Below, piece after piece: positions 1-7,962 of a DNA stretch of 63,152 bases. A program made the translations under genes and the position numbers. The DNA comes from Hellea sp. GTDB taxonomy: Bacteria; Pseudomonadota; Alphaproteobacteria; Caulobacterales; Maricaulaceae. The notes under the pieces were generated by a model. It searched no databases, was not told the origin of the DNA, and worked only from the letters and a program-made list of their open reading frames with translations. The stretch covers positions 1-63,152 of the forward strand of contig JAHDDX010000007.1 in assembly GCA_020629135.1 (NCBI GenBank), read 5' to 3'. Every line of letters begins with the position of its first letter. Position 1 is the first letter of the stretch.

Positions 1-63
1 GAGGGGCATATCCTCGTCAATATCGAGCGAATGTTCCTGTCCATTGACAATGAGATTGACCAT
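1..63 (-). CDS. 2Fe-2S oxidoreductase small subunit, N-terminal fragment
   Basis: The window opens inside a minus-strand gene whose ATG is at 63-61. The 21 visible residues begin MVNLIVNGQEHSLDID and resemble the first strands of the plant-type ferredoxin domain found in small subunits of molybdenum hydroxylases (isoquinoline 1-oxidoreductase alpha, IorA, or the xanthine/aldehyde oxidase small chain). The cluster-binding cysteines would lie beyond the left edge, so the family is inferred from the N-terminal pattern alone. The downstream large subunit, if present, is outside the window. Confidence 0.5.
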   Translation of the reverse strand, partial: MVNLIVNGQEHSLDIDEDMPL

Positions 64-177
64 AACAGTTCCCGTGTTTTGATTTGTTACAAAACCCTAA
101 CAAGGTTCGGGCATTCCAACAAGGCGGGCCAAGCGCAATTTGCGCTTCATAAGTGTAAGCGCCCCATACAATAATGA

Positions 178-1104
178 TCACCGCAGAGTTCGAGCGATGC
201 GAAATCCGTAGTCCTCATATCGGTAGTCGCGGGTATATTTGATACGATTGGCGGCGCGTAAATGATAAGGATGGCTAACCCAAGAACCGCCTTTCATGAC
301 CCGAAACTTGCAATCGCCATCCCGTCGGGCAGAGCCGTCATTGGGGGCACCGACATGGTTGTCACTCCAGCAATCCTGGGTCCACTCCAATACATTCCCA
401 AGAATATCATGAACCCCAAATTGATTGGGCGGAAAGCGCCCTACGGGAAGGGTGCGCTTCCGGTACACACCGACCTGGCTGTCATTATATGTCGCCGTCC
501 CGTTAAAATTGGCCTGTCCGCTGGAAATACGCTCGCCCGTATAAAAGGGTGTTTTTTGACCGGCGCGAGCAACATATTCCCATTCTGCTTCTGAAAGTAA
601 TCGGTAATTTCTTCCGGTCTTACGATTGAGCCATTTCAGATAAATTTGAGCGTCATTAAAGCTGATATGAATGGCCGGACGGACGCCACGTCCCCAGCCT
701 TCATCCTTGGGTCGATATCGACACCCGCCATCATCCACACAAATTTCCCATTGATCAAACGTCACCTCAAATTTCCCAACTTCAAACGGATAGGCAATCG
801 TGACGGTCTGGACGGGTCCTTCGGTCGCCTGACGGCGTTTTTCACCTGGTGGCGCCCCCATCAAAAACGTGCCCGGTTTTATCCTAACCATGTTGAGTTT
901 GTATATTTGCTCGATTGAAAGCTTCGGCTTTTTTGGCTTGGGTTTGATTTTGATATAGTCTGAACCAGAATAAAGTCGAAAAGGCGCCTGCCCACTCTCT
1001 GTGCAGGACCAATCCGCCGGCCGCGCGAATACCTCACCCGTCAACGCCCAGATCAACGCCAAAGATCCAATACCCCTGCCCCCCGCGCAAAGAATTGAAT
1101 GCAT
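178..1104 (-). CDS. Secreted SUMF1/FGE-fold protein without the catalytic cysteines
   Basis: A 308-residue protein with a hydrophobic N-terminus (about residues 1-27, likely cleaved near EVFA) followed by a formylglycine-generating-enzyme fold from about residue 70 to the end. Family landmarks are PGTFLMGAPPG, LLSEAEWEYVARAG, GNVLEWTQDCW and KGGSW, ending in YGFRIAR. True FGE carries two active cysteines just after GGSW; here that stretch reads VSHPYHLRAANR and has none. It is therefore probably not a sulfatase-activating enzyme but one of the many SUMF1-fold proteins of unknown or binding function, acting in the periplasm. It reads toward the 2Fe-2S subunit gene with a 114-base gap. The start has no strong ribosome site, so a nearby alternative cannot be excluded. 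Confidence 0.8.
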   Translation of the reverse strand: MHSILCAGGRGIGSLALIWALTGEVFARPADWSCTESGQAPFRLYSGSDYIKIKPKPKKPKLSIEQIYKLNMVRIKPGTFLMGAPPGEKRRQATEGPVQTVTIAYPFEVGKFEVTFDQWEICVDDGGCRYRPKDEGWGRGVRPAIHISFNDAQIYLKWLNRKTGRNYRLLSEAEWEYVARAGQKTPFYTGERISSGQANFNGTATYNDSQVGVYRKRTLPVGRFPPNQFGVHDILGNVLEWTQDCWSDNHVGAPNDGSARRDGDCKFRVMKGGSWVSHPYHLRAANRIKYTRDYRYEDYGFRIARTLR

Positions 1105-1129
1105 AATTTTATCTTCGATAAAAGTTCCG

Positions 1130-1588
1130 CTAGCGGGTAAACTGCATAGCCAGCCAATCCGCCACCAATGCTGGTTTGTCTATCCCGTCAATTTCAACGG
1201 TGACATTATAGGTGATCAAATACTGCCCCGGATTTTTCTCGACAGCGTCTTTGAGTACGAACCGCCCACGAACCTTGCTGCCGACCGGCACCGGATTGAT
1301 AAAGCGCATCTTATCCATGCCGTAATTCACACCCATGGCTACACCGTCGACGATAAGTGCGCCCTGTTCTGAGAATTTAGATAAAAGTGAAAGTGATAAA
1401 AATCCATGGGCAATCGTGCCGCCAAAAGGCGTCATCTTCGCCGCGTCTGGATTGACATGAATGAACTGATGATCCTCAGTCACATCCGCAAACTGATTGA
1501 TCCGTTCCTGTTCGATCGTAATCCAGTCACTGACACCAAGTTCTGTGCCAATCAGGTCTTGAAGTTCTTCAGGTTTTACTTGCCGCAT
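1130..1588 (-). CDS. MaoC-like dehydratase (enoyl-CoA hydratase family)
   Basis: The 152-residue single hot-dog domain protein has the MaoC hydratase-2 motif near residues 34-60: FADVTEDHQFIHVNPDAA, then GGTIAHGFLSLSL. The aspartate and histidine of this motif are the catalytic pair of R-specific enoyl-CoA hydratases, which add water to trans-2-enoyl-CoA. The length fits a stand-alone NodN/MaoC protein. It sits 11 bases after the class II aldolase gene on the same strand, so the two are probably co-transcribed; a joint role in short-chain hydroxy-acid or acyl-CoA metabolism is inference. The substrate cannot be told from sequence. Confidence 0.85.
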   Translation of the reverse strand: MRQVKPEELQDLIGTELGVSDWITIEQERINQFADVTEDHQFIHVNPDAAKMTPFGGTIAHGFLSLSLLSKFSEQGALIVDGVAMGVNYGMDKMRFINPVPVGSKVRGRFVLKDAVEKNPGQYLITYNVTVEIDGIDKPALVADWLAMQFTR

Positions 1589-1599
1589 ATTTTTATCCC

Positions 1600-2427
1600 T
1601 TAGTGATCATAGCCCGGATTAACCCGGTTGAGTTTGCGCATCAGCCCAGGCCAAACCAGATTGTCGCCCATGCCGGGTATAAAGGCGGCAGCCCCCTGCT
1701 GATAGACTTTATGACCCATATCTTCGGGCTCTTCGTGCAGGGCTTCGGGTCCACCCACAGCTTGCGCCAAGATCTGAGTTTTACAGGCATTTTCTAGGAA
1801 ATACATGCGCAGGAATGCGGTGCCACAGCTCGGCCCCAGGGTCAGAGTGCCGTGATTGCGCAGGATCATCAGGCTCTTTGAGCCCAGATCCGCCACCAGC
1901 CTTTCACGCTCATCCATTTCTAGCGCAATACCCTCATAGTCATGATAGGCTATGTCATCATAGACCTGCATTGAAAACTGGGTGTAGCGGCGAAGGCCTG
2001 CCTTTTGAACGGATACGGCAATCCCATATGGCGTATGCACATGGATGACACATCCCGCATCTTCGCGCGCCATATGCACGGCGCTGTGGATGGTAAACCC
2101 TGCCGGATTGATAAAGTAAGGTGTGTCCTGACATATATTGCCATCGGTATCGATTTTGACCAGCGATGACGCCGTCATTTCATCAAACATCACGCCGTAA
2201 GGATTAATCAGAAAGCGCTCTTCCCCGTCTTCATCCGGCAGGCGCGCAGAAATATGGGTAAAGACCAGATCCGTCCAGGCATGCATCGCACAAAGGCGGT
2301 ATGTCGCCGCCAGATTAACCCGGGTCTGCCACTCAACATCAGAGACCTTGCCTTCCAATCGTTCTATTTGCGTTGGGTCGGGAATATTAAACCCGGCATC
2401 GACTTGCATCGCGGATTGTTGGTTCAT
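1600..2427 (-). CDS. Class II aldolase/adducin family protein
   Basis: This 275-residue cytosolic protein belongs to the zinc-dependent class II aldolase/adducin family. The metal histidines are visible in VIHVHTPYGIAVSV (about residues 128-141) and in LRNHGTLTLG (about 188-197); the FTHISARLPDEDGEERFLINPYG segment lies upstream, as in bacterial 'class II aldolase' proteins related to fuculose-1-phosphate aldolase. Members of this particular subfamily often lack proven substrates, and some act as decarboxylases or adducin-like scaffolds. It is the first gene of a two-gene unit with the MaoC hydratase and is divergent from the old-yellow-enzyme gene, with a 131-base intergenic region between. 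Confidence 0.85.
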   Translation of the reverse strand: MNQQSAMQVDAGFNIPDPTQIERLEGKVSDVEWQTRVNLAATYRLCAMHAWTDLVFTHISARLPDEDGEERFLINPYGVMFDEMTASSLVKIDTDGNICQDTPYFINPAGFTIHSAVHMAREDAGCVIHVHTPYGIAVSVQKAGLRRYTQFSMQVYDDIAYHDYEGIALEMDERERLVADLGSKSLMILRNHGTLTLGPSCGTAFLRMYFLENACKTQILAQAVGGPEALHEEPEDMGHKVYQQGAAAFIPGMGDNLVWPGLMRKLNRVNPGYDH

Positions 2428-2558
2428 ATCGGCCTCCGTTTTGGGGCACTATGACGCCAATCCAAATTATATGCAACAGTAGGCATATAAACCATTGCGG
2501 GGTGTAAGGCCTTTGCCTAATAAAATGAATAGTCAAATCAACCGACCGGAAACATATT

Positions 2559-3653
2559 ATGACCGCTTCCTTGTTCACGCCTTTCTCCTGCAAATCTCTG
2601 TCACTCCCCAATCGGATCGTCATGGCCCCCATGACCCGCAGCCAGTCTCCAGATGGTATTCCAGGACAAAAGGTTGCTGATTACTATGCGCGGCGCGCAG
2701 CGGCAGATGTTGGCTTGATCATCACTGAGGGCACAACCATCGACCGGGGCGGCGCGTCCAATGACCCATTAGTGCCAAATTTCCACGCGCCAGACGCGCT
2801 CAAAGGCTGGCGCAATGTGGCCGAGCAGGTCCATGCGGCGGGCGGTAAAATTGCGCCGCAACTTTGGCATGTTGGGATGATGCGTAAACCCGGATCGGGT
2901 CCGCACCCCGACGCCCCATCAGATAGTCCATCGGGACTGACTCATACTGGCAAGCAGGTCATGCCGGAACCCGGCGATAGCGAAGTCGCCGATATGATCA
3001 ATGCCTATGCCAAGGCAGCCGGCGAAGCTATGAAACTCGGCTTTGATTGCATCGAAATTCACGGGGCACATGGATATCTGATCGACCAATTTTTCTGGGA
3101 CGTCATGAACCGCCGGGATGACCGCTTTGGCGGCGACCTGACTAACCGGGCTGAATTCGCATGCGAAGTGGTGAAGCAGATCCGACGAGAAGTTGGGGAG
3201 GACACGCCGATCATTCTTCGTTACTCGCAATGGAAACAACAGGATTTCTCAGTAAAACTCGCCGATACACCTGACGCATTGGGCGCATTTCTTAATGTAC
3301 TGGCCGAGGCAGGAGTCGACATCTTTCACTGTTCGACCCGCCGTTTTTGGGAACCCGAATTTGAAGGCTCAGACATGAACCTCGCCGGTTGGACGAAAAA
3401 GCTCACAGGCAAACCGACCATAACCGTCGGCTCAGTTGGCTTGTCCTCTGATTTCATTGGCGGGCTCCGAGGCGAAGATAGTGCGGTCCGCTCACTCGAT
3501 GATTTGATCGAGCGCGTGGACAAGGGCGAATTTGATCTGGTCGCGGTGGGGCGCGCCCTCCTGCAGGACCCGGAATGGGCAACCAAAGTCAAAGAAGGGC
3601 GCCTGGACGAGTTGAAGGACTATGACGCCAAAGCTCTAGGTACCTATTACTAG
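2559..3653 (+). CDS. Old yellow enzyme, NADH:flavin oxidoreductase (alkene reductase)
   Basis: The 364-residue TIM-barrel flavoprotein matches the classical old-yellow-enzyme/NemA group that reduces activated alkenes, nitrate esters and quinone-like electrophiles with NAD(P)H. Landmarks are APMTRSQSPDG near the N-terminus (FMN binding), the substrate-binding pair in HGAHGYLIDQFFWDVMNRR (about residues 170-188), and DLVAVGRALLQDPEW near the C-terminus. Length is normal for the family. It is a single gene, divergent from the aldolase unit and convergent with the XRE regulator gene, whose stop lies 6 bases away. No dedicated NemR or LysR regulator is adjacent. Confidence 0.92.
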   Translation: MTASLFTPFSCKSLSLPNRIVMAPMTRSQSPDGIPGQKVADYYARRAAADVGLIITEGTTIDRGGASNDPLVPNFHAPDALKGWRNVAEQVHAAGGKIAPQLWHVGMMRKPGSGPHPDAPSDSPSGLTHTGKQVMPEPGDSEVADMINAYAKAAGEAMKLGFDCIEIHGAHGYLIDQFFWDVMNRRDDRFGGDLTNRAEFACEVVKQIRREVGEDTPIILRYSQWKQQDFSVKLADTPDALGAFLNVLAEAGVDIFHCSTRRFWEPEFEGSDMNLAGWTKKLTGKPTITVGSVGLSSDFIGGLRGEDSAVRSLDDLIERVDKGEFDLVAVGRALLQDPEWATKVKEGRLDELKDYDAKALGTYY

Positions 3654-3659
3654 GATTTA

Positions 3660-3887
3660 CTAGAGGTCGCTCGGGTCGAAATCAAAGACCTCATCAATCG
3701 GTTCACCCAGCACATAGGCAATTCGAAAAGCGAGCTCGAGCGAAGGCGCATATTTCTGCGCTTCGATCGAGATAATAGTCTGCCGCGTGGCGCCCACGCG
3801 GCGCGCCAGTTCGACCTGCGTCAGATCGGTTCGCGCCAAGCGGATACGCCGAATATGATTAGTAATCCGGGTTTTCTTACCGCCCAT
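3660..3887 (-). CDS. XRE-family helix-turn-helix regulator
   Basis: A compact 75-residue protein made almost entirely of one lambda-Cro/C1-type helix-turn-helix: LTQVELARRVGATRQTIIS forms the two DNA-reading helices, followed by the IEAQKYAPSLELAFRIAYVL segment typical of the family. Its ATG overlaps the stop of the upstream membrane protein gene by one base (TAATG), implying translational coupling. Small regulators of this type are commonly paired with DUF2178-like membrane proteins. Two 18-base palindromes in front of the operon (4417-4434 and 4458-4475) are the probable operators, so autoregulation is likely. Confidence 0.9.
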   Translation of the reverse strand: MGGKKTRITNHIRRIRLARTDLTQVELARRVGATRQTIISIEAQKYAPSLELAFRIAYVLGEPIDEVFDFDPSDL

Positions 3888-4393
3888 TACTCGCCTCCGC
3901 GTCCCCAGTGATAGGCAAAGATCATGGTCGCATTTTTGATAATATCGCCAATAAACGCCGCGCTCAGCAAAGCGAAGACCAGATGAGACGTATTCCGGTA
4001 ATCAAAGACAGCGTCATAACCGGCTGTCGCTTCGGGAAAATTGTCAAATGAGTTCTGCAACACAATATGCCCGACAATCAAATTGAGAAAAATCGCCAGG
4101 AAGTAAAAGCCGTAACTGGCGCCTTTGCGCTCAATATTGATATCGCGCTCATCTTTGTCGGTAATATCGTCTTTGCGCTGACGCTGCTCAAATAGGCTTG
4201 CGATAATCGCGTGCAGTATAATTGTCATGATAATGACCCCGATAAACAGAGAGGTCTGTCCGCCAGCGCTCAGGGTATCAATCGACCAATCCGTTGTCGC
4301 TCCCCGCAAAAACACCAAAAACACCGCCACATCGACGATTAATGTCATCCAGGCCCGACGCTGGGTCTCGCTCATATCTTCTATACGGGTCAT
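3887..4393 (-). CDS. Four-helix membrane protein (DUF2178-like) paired with XRE regulator
   Basis: About 168 residues with four predicted membrane helices in two hairpins, at roughly residues 15-32, 46-66, 91-112 and 138-160. Between the pairs lies a charged loop with DKDERDINIERKGASYG, the signature of DUF2178-like proteins encoded beside small XRE regulators. Function is unknown; a role in sensing or controlling the partner regulator is only inferred. A GTG three bases upstream (4396) could also start translation, but AAGGAG lies six bases before the ATG at 4393, so that start is preferred. It is the first gene of the two-gene operon. Confidence 0.75.
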   Translation of the reverse strand: MTRIEDMSETQRRAWMTLIVDVAVFLVFLRGATTDWSIDTLSAGGQTSLFIGVIIMTIILHAIIASLFEQRQRKDDITDKDERDINIERKGASYGFYFLAIFLNLIVGHIVLQNSFDNFPEATAGYDAVFDYRNTSHLVFALLSAAFIGDIIKNATMIFAYHWGRGGE

Positions 4394-4416
4394 CACTCTC
4401 TCCTTTGATTGACCAA

Positions 4417-4434
4417 TGTAAAATATTCTTTACA
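4417..4434. promoter_or_regulatory. Operator O1 of the XRE/membrane-protein operon
   Basis: An 18-base palindrome TGTAAAATATTCTTTACA, with 6-base arms TGTAAA and TTTACA. It starts immediately downstream of the predicted -10 element of the minus-strand operon, where a bound repressor would block RNA polymerase. A second near-identical copy lies 41 bases away. Confidence 0.65.
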
Positions 4435-4463
4435 TAGATAGGAACGCACAAACACAATGTAAA
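4435..4463 (-). promoter_or_regulatory. Predicted promoter of the XRE/membrane-protein operon
   Basis: Read on the minus strand, a TTTACA -35 (4463-4458) and a TATCTA -10 (4440-4435) are separated by exactly 17 bases. The -35 lies inside operator O2 and the -10 abuts operator O1, the layout expected for an autorepressed promoter. Confidence 0.55.
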
Positions 4464-4475
4464 GTATTTTTTACA
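4458..4475. promoter_or_regulatory. Operator O2 of the XRE/membrane-protein operon
   Basis: Palindrome TGTAAAGTATTTTTTACA, matching O1 at 16 of 18 positions. Centre-to-centre distance to O1 is 41 bases, about four helical turns, so dimers on both sites would face the same side. The site is also about 70 bases from the start of the divergent PhoD-like gene and could influence it. Confidence 0.65.
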
Positions 4476-4543
4476 GACTTTTTCGAAAGCTTAATTTGCG
4501 GTAGCGTCAATTTCTGCCATAAAGACCCAAAATGGAGGGCCGC

Positions 4544-5674
4544 ATGATTAAACCGCTTATCATTTCAATTTCCGCACTGGCGCTGAACGCTTGCGCTGTC
4601 AATTTCAATACCGAGTCCCCTCCGGTTTCAAAACTCACCCCCAATTCGATCAGCATGCCCGCGGCCAAGCTAGACCGCAACCAGGCCGTAACTCGTCTGG
4701 CCTTTGGATCCTGCCTGAAAGAAAAAGATGATCAGAATATCTGGAACGTGATTGCGGCCCAAGACCCGGACCTGTTTGTATTTCTGGGTGATAATGTTTA
4801 CGGCGATGTTTATACGGATGACCCGCGGTTCACGGACCCGGACATGCCTTATATGGAACAGTCCTATCGCAAGCTCGCCGATAGCCGCACCTTTGCCAAT
4901 TTCCGTGCCGAGACGCCTATGCTCGTCACCTGGGATGATCATGATTACGGCGTGAATGATGGCGGTGCCGACTATCCGTTTCGGGAAAAGGCCGAGCAGC
5001 TTTATCTCGACGCCTGGGACATACCGGCCGATGACATCCGTCGTTCGCGTCCCGGTGTCTACACCTCCGAGACCCTGGGCCCGGACGGACAAAAGGTTCA
5101 GATCATTCTGCTTGATACGCGCTATTTCCGTGGCCCCCTCAAGAAAACCGATGAGCGCAACGCACCCGGAAAAGAGCGATACCTGCCCTCTGAGGATGCC
5201 AGCTCAACAATGCTGGGCGAGGTTCAATGGAGCTGGCTGGCAGAGGAACTCGAAAAGCCCGCTGACCTGCGCATTATTGTAACATCCATTCAGGTCATTG
5301 CGGACGGCCATGGCTGGGAGGCCTGGCGCACCCTGCCCCATGAGCGGCAAAAGCTTTATGACACGATCAAGGCTGCGGGCGTGAATAACGCCGTCCTGGT
5401 TTCTGGCGACCGGCATTCAGGCGCGTTTTACAAGCGCGACGACGTGGTCGGCTATCCGCTTTACGAAATGACGACATCATCATTGAACGCGCCATCATCC
5501 ATCTGGCGAGCCCGGAGCGGTGAGACCCGCGTCGAAGACGGCCCCCATCGCCTGACGACCATGCAGTTCGAAGTGAATTACGGTCTGATGGATATTGATT
5601 GGGATGCCAAAGAGCTGACCATGCGGATCGTCAGTCCGGGGAACGAGACCTGGACCCAGAAAATATCGTTCTAA
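4544..5674 (+). CDS. PhoD-like metallophosphatase lipoprotein
   Basis: A roughly 376-residue phosphatase of the PhoD/alkaline phosphatase D superfamily, which hydrolyses phosphodiesters or monoesters outside the cytoplasm using metal ions. Metal-binding landmarks are FGSCLKEK, LGDNVYGD, WDDHDYG and SGDRHSG, in family order. The N-terminus MIKPLIISISALALNAC is a lipoprotein signal with lipobox LNAC. An ATG at 4532 is also in frame, but GGAGG at 4534-4538 sits five bases ahead of the ATG at 4544 and the lipobox lengths fit the later start. It is monocistronic and divergent from the XRE operon; no Pho box was recognised. Confidence 0.88.
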   Translation: MIKPLIISISALALNACAVNFNTESPPVSKLTPNSISMPAAKLDRNQAVTRLAFGSCLKEKDDQNIWNVIAAQDPDLFVFLGDNVYGDVYTDDPRFTDPDMPYMEQSYRKLADSRTFANFRAETPMLVTWDDHDYGVNDGGADYPFREKAEQLYLDAWDIPADDIRRSRPGVYTSETLGPDGQKVQIILLDTRYFRGPLKKTDERNAPGKERYLPSEDASSTMLGEVQWSWLAEELEKPADLRIIVTSIQVIADGHGWEAWRTLPHERQKLYDTIKAAGVNNAVLVSGDRHSGAFYKRDDVVGYPLYEMTTSSLNAPSSIWRARSGETRVEDGPHRLTTMQFEVNYGLMDIDWDAKELTMRIVSPGNETWTQKISF

Positions 5675-5801
5675 CGCGCTCATTATCCGCTTGCCCTGAA
5701 AGCTCAGTTTGTTCTACTAATGTTCTCCACCCTGACATGGAGAATTTCTAGTCGCTCAGCTCGAAGACATTGCGCCCTCACCGTTTGAACATGTCGCTCC
5801 C

Positions 5802-7961
5802 TTGCGGCCTGTTCGCCCCAAACGTCAGTTTCGAGAACTGCCGCAATTTTATTATCACGCCCATTTCACCGATCTCTTGGACTTCGTTGAAACCCGCTAT
5901 GAACATTGTTTTCGGGACCAAGACCGGGCCTTTGTAAAGAGTTTCCACAGTCTGCCCTTTCCGGCCCAGTGCCTGTTTATTCGCCTGGCAGGTCGAAAAG
6001 GTCTGATCTTCGACCTTAGAAAGCTAAACTATCCCGAGATCGATAATCTGGATCTACACATCGGAGAATTACGGGAGGTCGGGTTAATCCGTGATGTGAG
6101 CGACAGTCAGTTTTACCGCTGGCTTGAACACCTGACCAAACCCGACTTGTGTCAAGTGCTCGATAATGCCTCCATACCGATATTGTTTCGATCCAGTTGG
6201 AATAAAGCCCGTCTGATTGAACTGGCCCAAACAGAGCTTGATCCCGCACATGTCGTTATTCCAGACCATTTTGTTGAGCAGCAAGCTGCAGAGGTGCTGA
6301 ACTATCTCAGCTTTCTTTATTTCGGACGACTTGAAACCAATCTGCAGCGTTTCACTTTGCGTGATCTTGGCATCACAAAAACCCCGAATTTCAAGGCCGA
6401 TTACTCTGCCCGTTTTGACAGTCTTGAAGACGCAATGTCGACCTATTTTTATGCCAAAGCCTTGCGTACCGCCAAGCGCGGCACGGAAGACGCCCTCACC
6501 GATTTAATAGACGATATTGAACAATGGCCGGCCCCTTGCTCGGACACAGCCTCTGATTTACGCGGACGCCTTTTGTTCAAGCTTGGGAAATTATGCGAGC
6601 GCCTCGAAGATCATGATTTGGCACTTGATCTTTATGAACGCAGCGACACGCCGGACTGTAATGAGCGCTCCGTGCGAATACGATATGCACGCGGCGAAAA
6701 GGCGGACGTGGAAACCCGTCTGAAGGCCTTGATTGATAATCCAGGCAGCGAAGCAGAGCTAAACTTTGCGACCGATTTTTACGCCCGCAAATATAAGAAA
6801 AAGCGGACAAGCGCATTCACGGACCTATTGCGATCCGGTGAAACCATCGTAATTGATGAAGTCTTCAAGGATCAAACCGAACAGGCGGTCATTCATCGCC
6901 TCGGACATGACCAGATTCAAGCCTTTCACAGCGAAAACGCCCTCTGGCGCATGTTATTTGGTCTGTTGTTCTGGCCCCTACTATTTGGTGACAAGGCCAA
7001 GGCATTGCATAGTAGTTTTGACCGACTGCCCGCCTCCCTGAAGGCCGGACGGTTTTATGATGATCACGAGGTTGAGATTGAGCGGATTTTATCGGACTTG
7101 AATTCCCCGGCGTGTCTTAAAATCCGCATATTGAAAACCTTTACCCGACATCATGGACATCCCAATGGAATTTTCCGCTGGTCAGACCCTTTATTTGATC
7201 TCGTCCAGGCCCTGATTAAACAGGCCCCTCCGCAATCGTTTAGCACCATTTTGCGTTTAATGTGCCAAAAATACCGCGATATGCGCGATGGATTTCCCGA
7301 CCTGATTTGCATTTCTGAATCTGGGATAAAGTTCATTGAAGTCAAAGCCGAGGGTGATGTGCTTCGCAAAAATCAACTGACCCGGATAAAGCAAATGCGC
7401 GATGCGGGAATTTCAACGGAAATTTTGCGGGTCGAATGGGCGGTAGATCCGGCACAGGACTATGTCGTGATTGATGTCGAAACAACGGGTGGGCGCGCGG
7501 CCGCTCACCGGATCACGGAAATCGGCGCGGTGAAACTTCGCGGGGGCCGGATTGTGGATGAGTTTCAGACCCTGATCAATCCCCAGCGAACAATCCCACC
7601 TTTTATCACAGGACTGACCGGGATCACGCAGGACATGGTCGCTGACGCGCCGAAGTTTGAGGATATAGCAGAAGAGCTCGCCGCCTTTATGAGCGGTTCA
7701 ATTTTCGTCGCCCATAATGTCAATTTTGATTACGGATTTATCAAACAGGAATTTAACCGCCTGGGGCGACATTTCAGCCGGCCCAAAGTGTGCAGCTGCG
7801 CGTCTATGCGGCGGCATTTTCCGGGCCTTAAATCCTACAGTCTTAAAAATCTATGCCGGGCATTTGATATCTCACTAGACCAGCACCACCGGGCTCTCTG
7901 CGACGCTAAAGCTGCCGCAGAGCTGTTAACCCTGGTTCATGAGAAACGGGCGCAAGCCTGA
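5802..7961 (+). CDS. FAN1-type VRR-NUC nuclease fused to DnaQ-like 3'-5' exonuclease
   Basis: A 719-residue fusion. Residues 1-540 match bacterial FAN1: a SAP-like N-terminal part, a helical TPR-like middle, SENALWRMLFGLLFW near residue 376, then the VRR-NUC core with FPDL (about 500) and IEVKAEGD (about 512), which hold the metal-binding D, E and K. FAN1 enzymes cut branched and crosslinked DNA. Residues about 553-715 are a complete DEDDh exonuclease: IDVETTG, HNVNFDYGF and HHRALCDAKAA supply all acidic residues and the histidine. The start is unclear: TTG at 5802 has no ribosome site, and the frame is open with plausible protein sequence up to 5736 but has no ATG or GTG there. One extra T near 5745-5747 would join it to an ATG at 5737. 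Confidence 0.88.
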   Translation: MRPVRPKRQFRELPQFYYHAHFTDLLDFVETRYEHCFRDQDRAFVKSFHSLPFPAQCLFIRLAGRKGLIFDLRKLNYPEIDNLDLHIGELREVGLIRDVSDSQFYRWLEHLTKPDLCQVLDNASIPILFRSSWNKARLIELAQTELDPAHVVIPDHFVEQQAAEVLNYLSFLYFGRLETNLQRFTLRDLGITKTPNFKADYSARFDSLEDAMSTYFYAKALRTAKRGTEDALTDLIDDIEQWPAPCSDTASDLRGRLLFKLGKLCERLEDHDLALDLYERSDTPDCNERSVRIRYARGEKADVETRLKALIDNPGSEAELNFATDFYARKYKKKRTSAFTDLLRSGETIVIDEVFKDQTEQAVIHRLGHDQIQAFHSENALWRMLFGLLFWPLLFGDKAKALHSSFDRLPASLKAGRFYDDHEVEIERILSDLNSPACLKIRILKTFTRHHGHPNGIFRWSDPLFDLVQALIKQAPPQSFSTILRLMCQKYRDMRDGFPDLICISESGIKFIEVKAEGDVLRKNQLTRIKQMRDAGISTEILRVEWAVDPAQDYVVIDVETTGGRAAAHRITEIGAVKLRGGRIVDEFQTLINPQRTIPPFITGLTGITQDMVADAPKFEDIAEELAAFMSGSIFVAHNVNFDYGFIKQEFNRLGRHFSRPKVCSCASMRRHFPGLKSYSLKNLCRAFDISLDQHHRALCDAKAAAELLTLVHEKRAQA

Positions 7962-7962
7962 A

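Noticed and set aside
5723-5744. TTCTCCA/TGGAGAA inverted repeat after the PhoD-like gene as a terminator
   Set aside because: The stem is seven pairs with an eight-base loop and only three T follow; it also overlaps the possible FAN1 start region.
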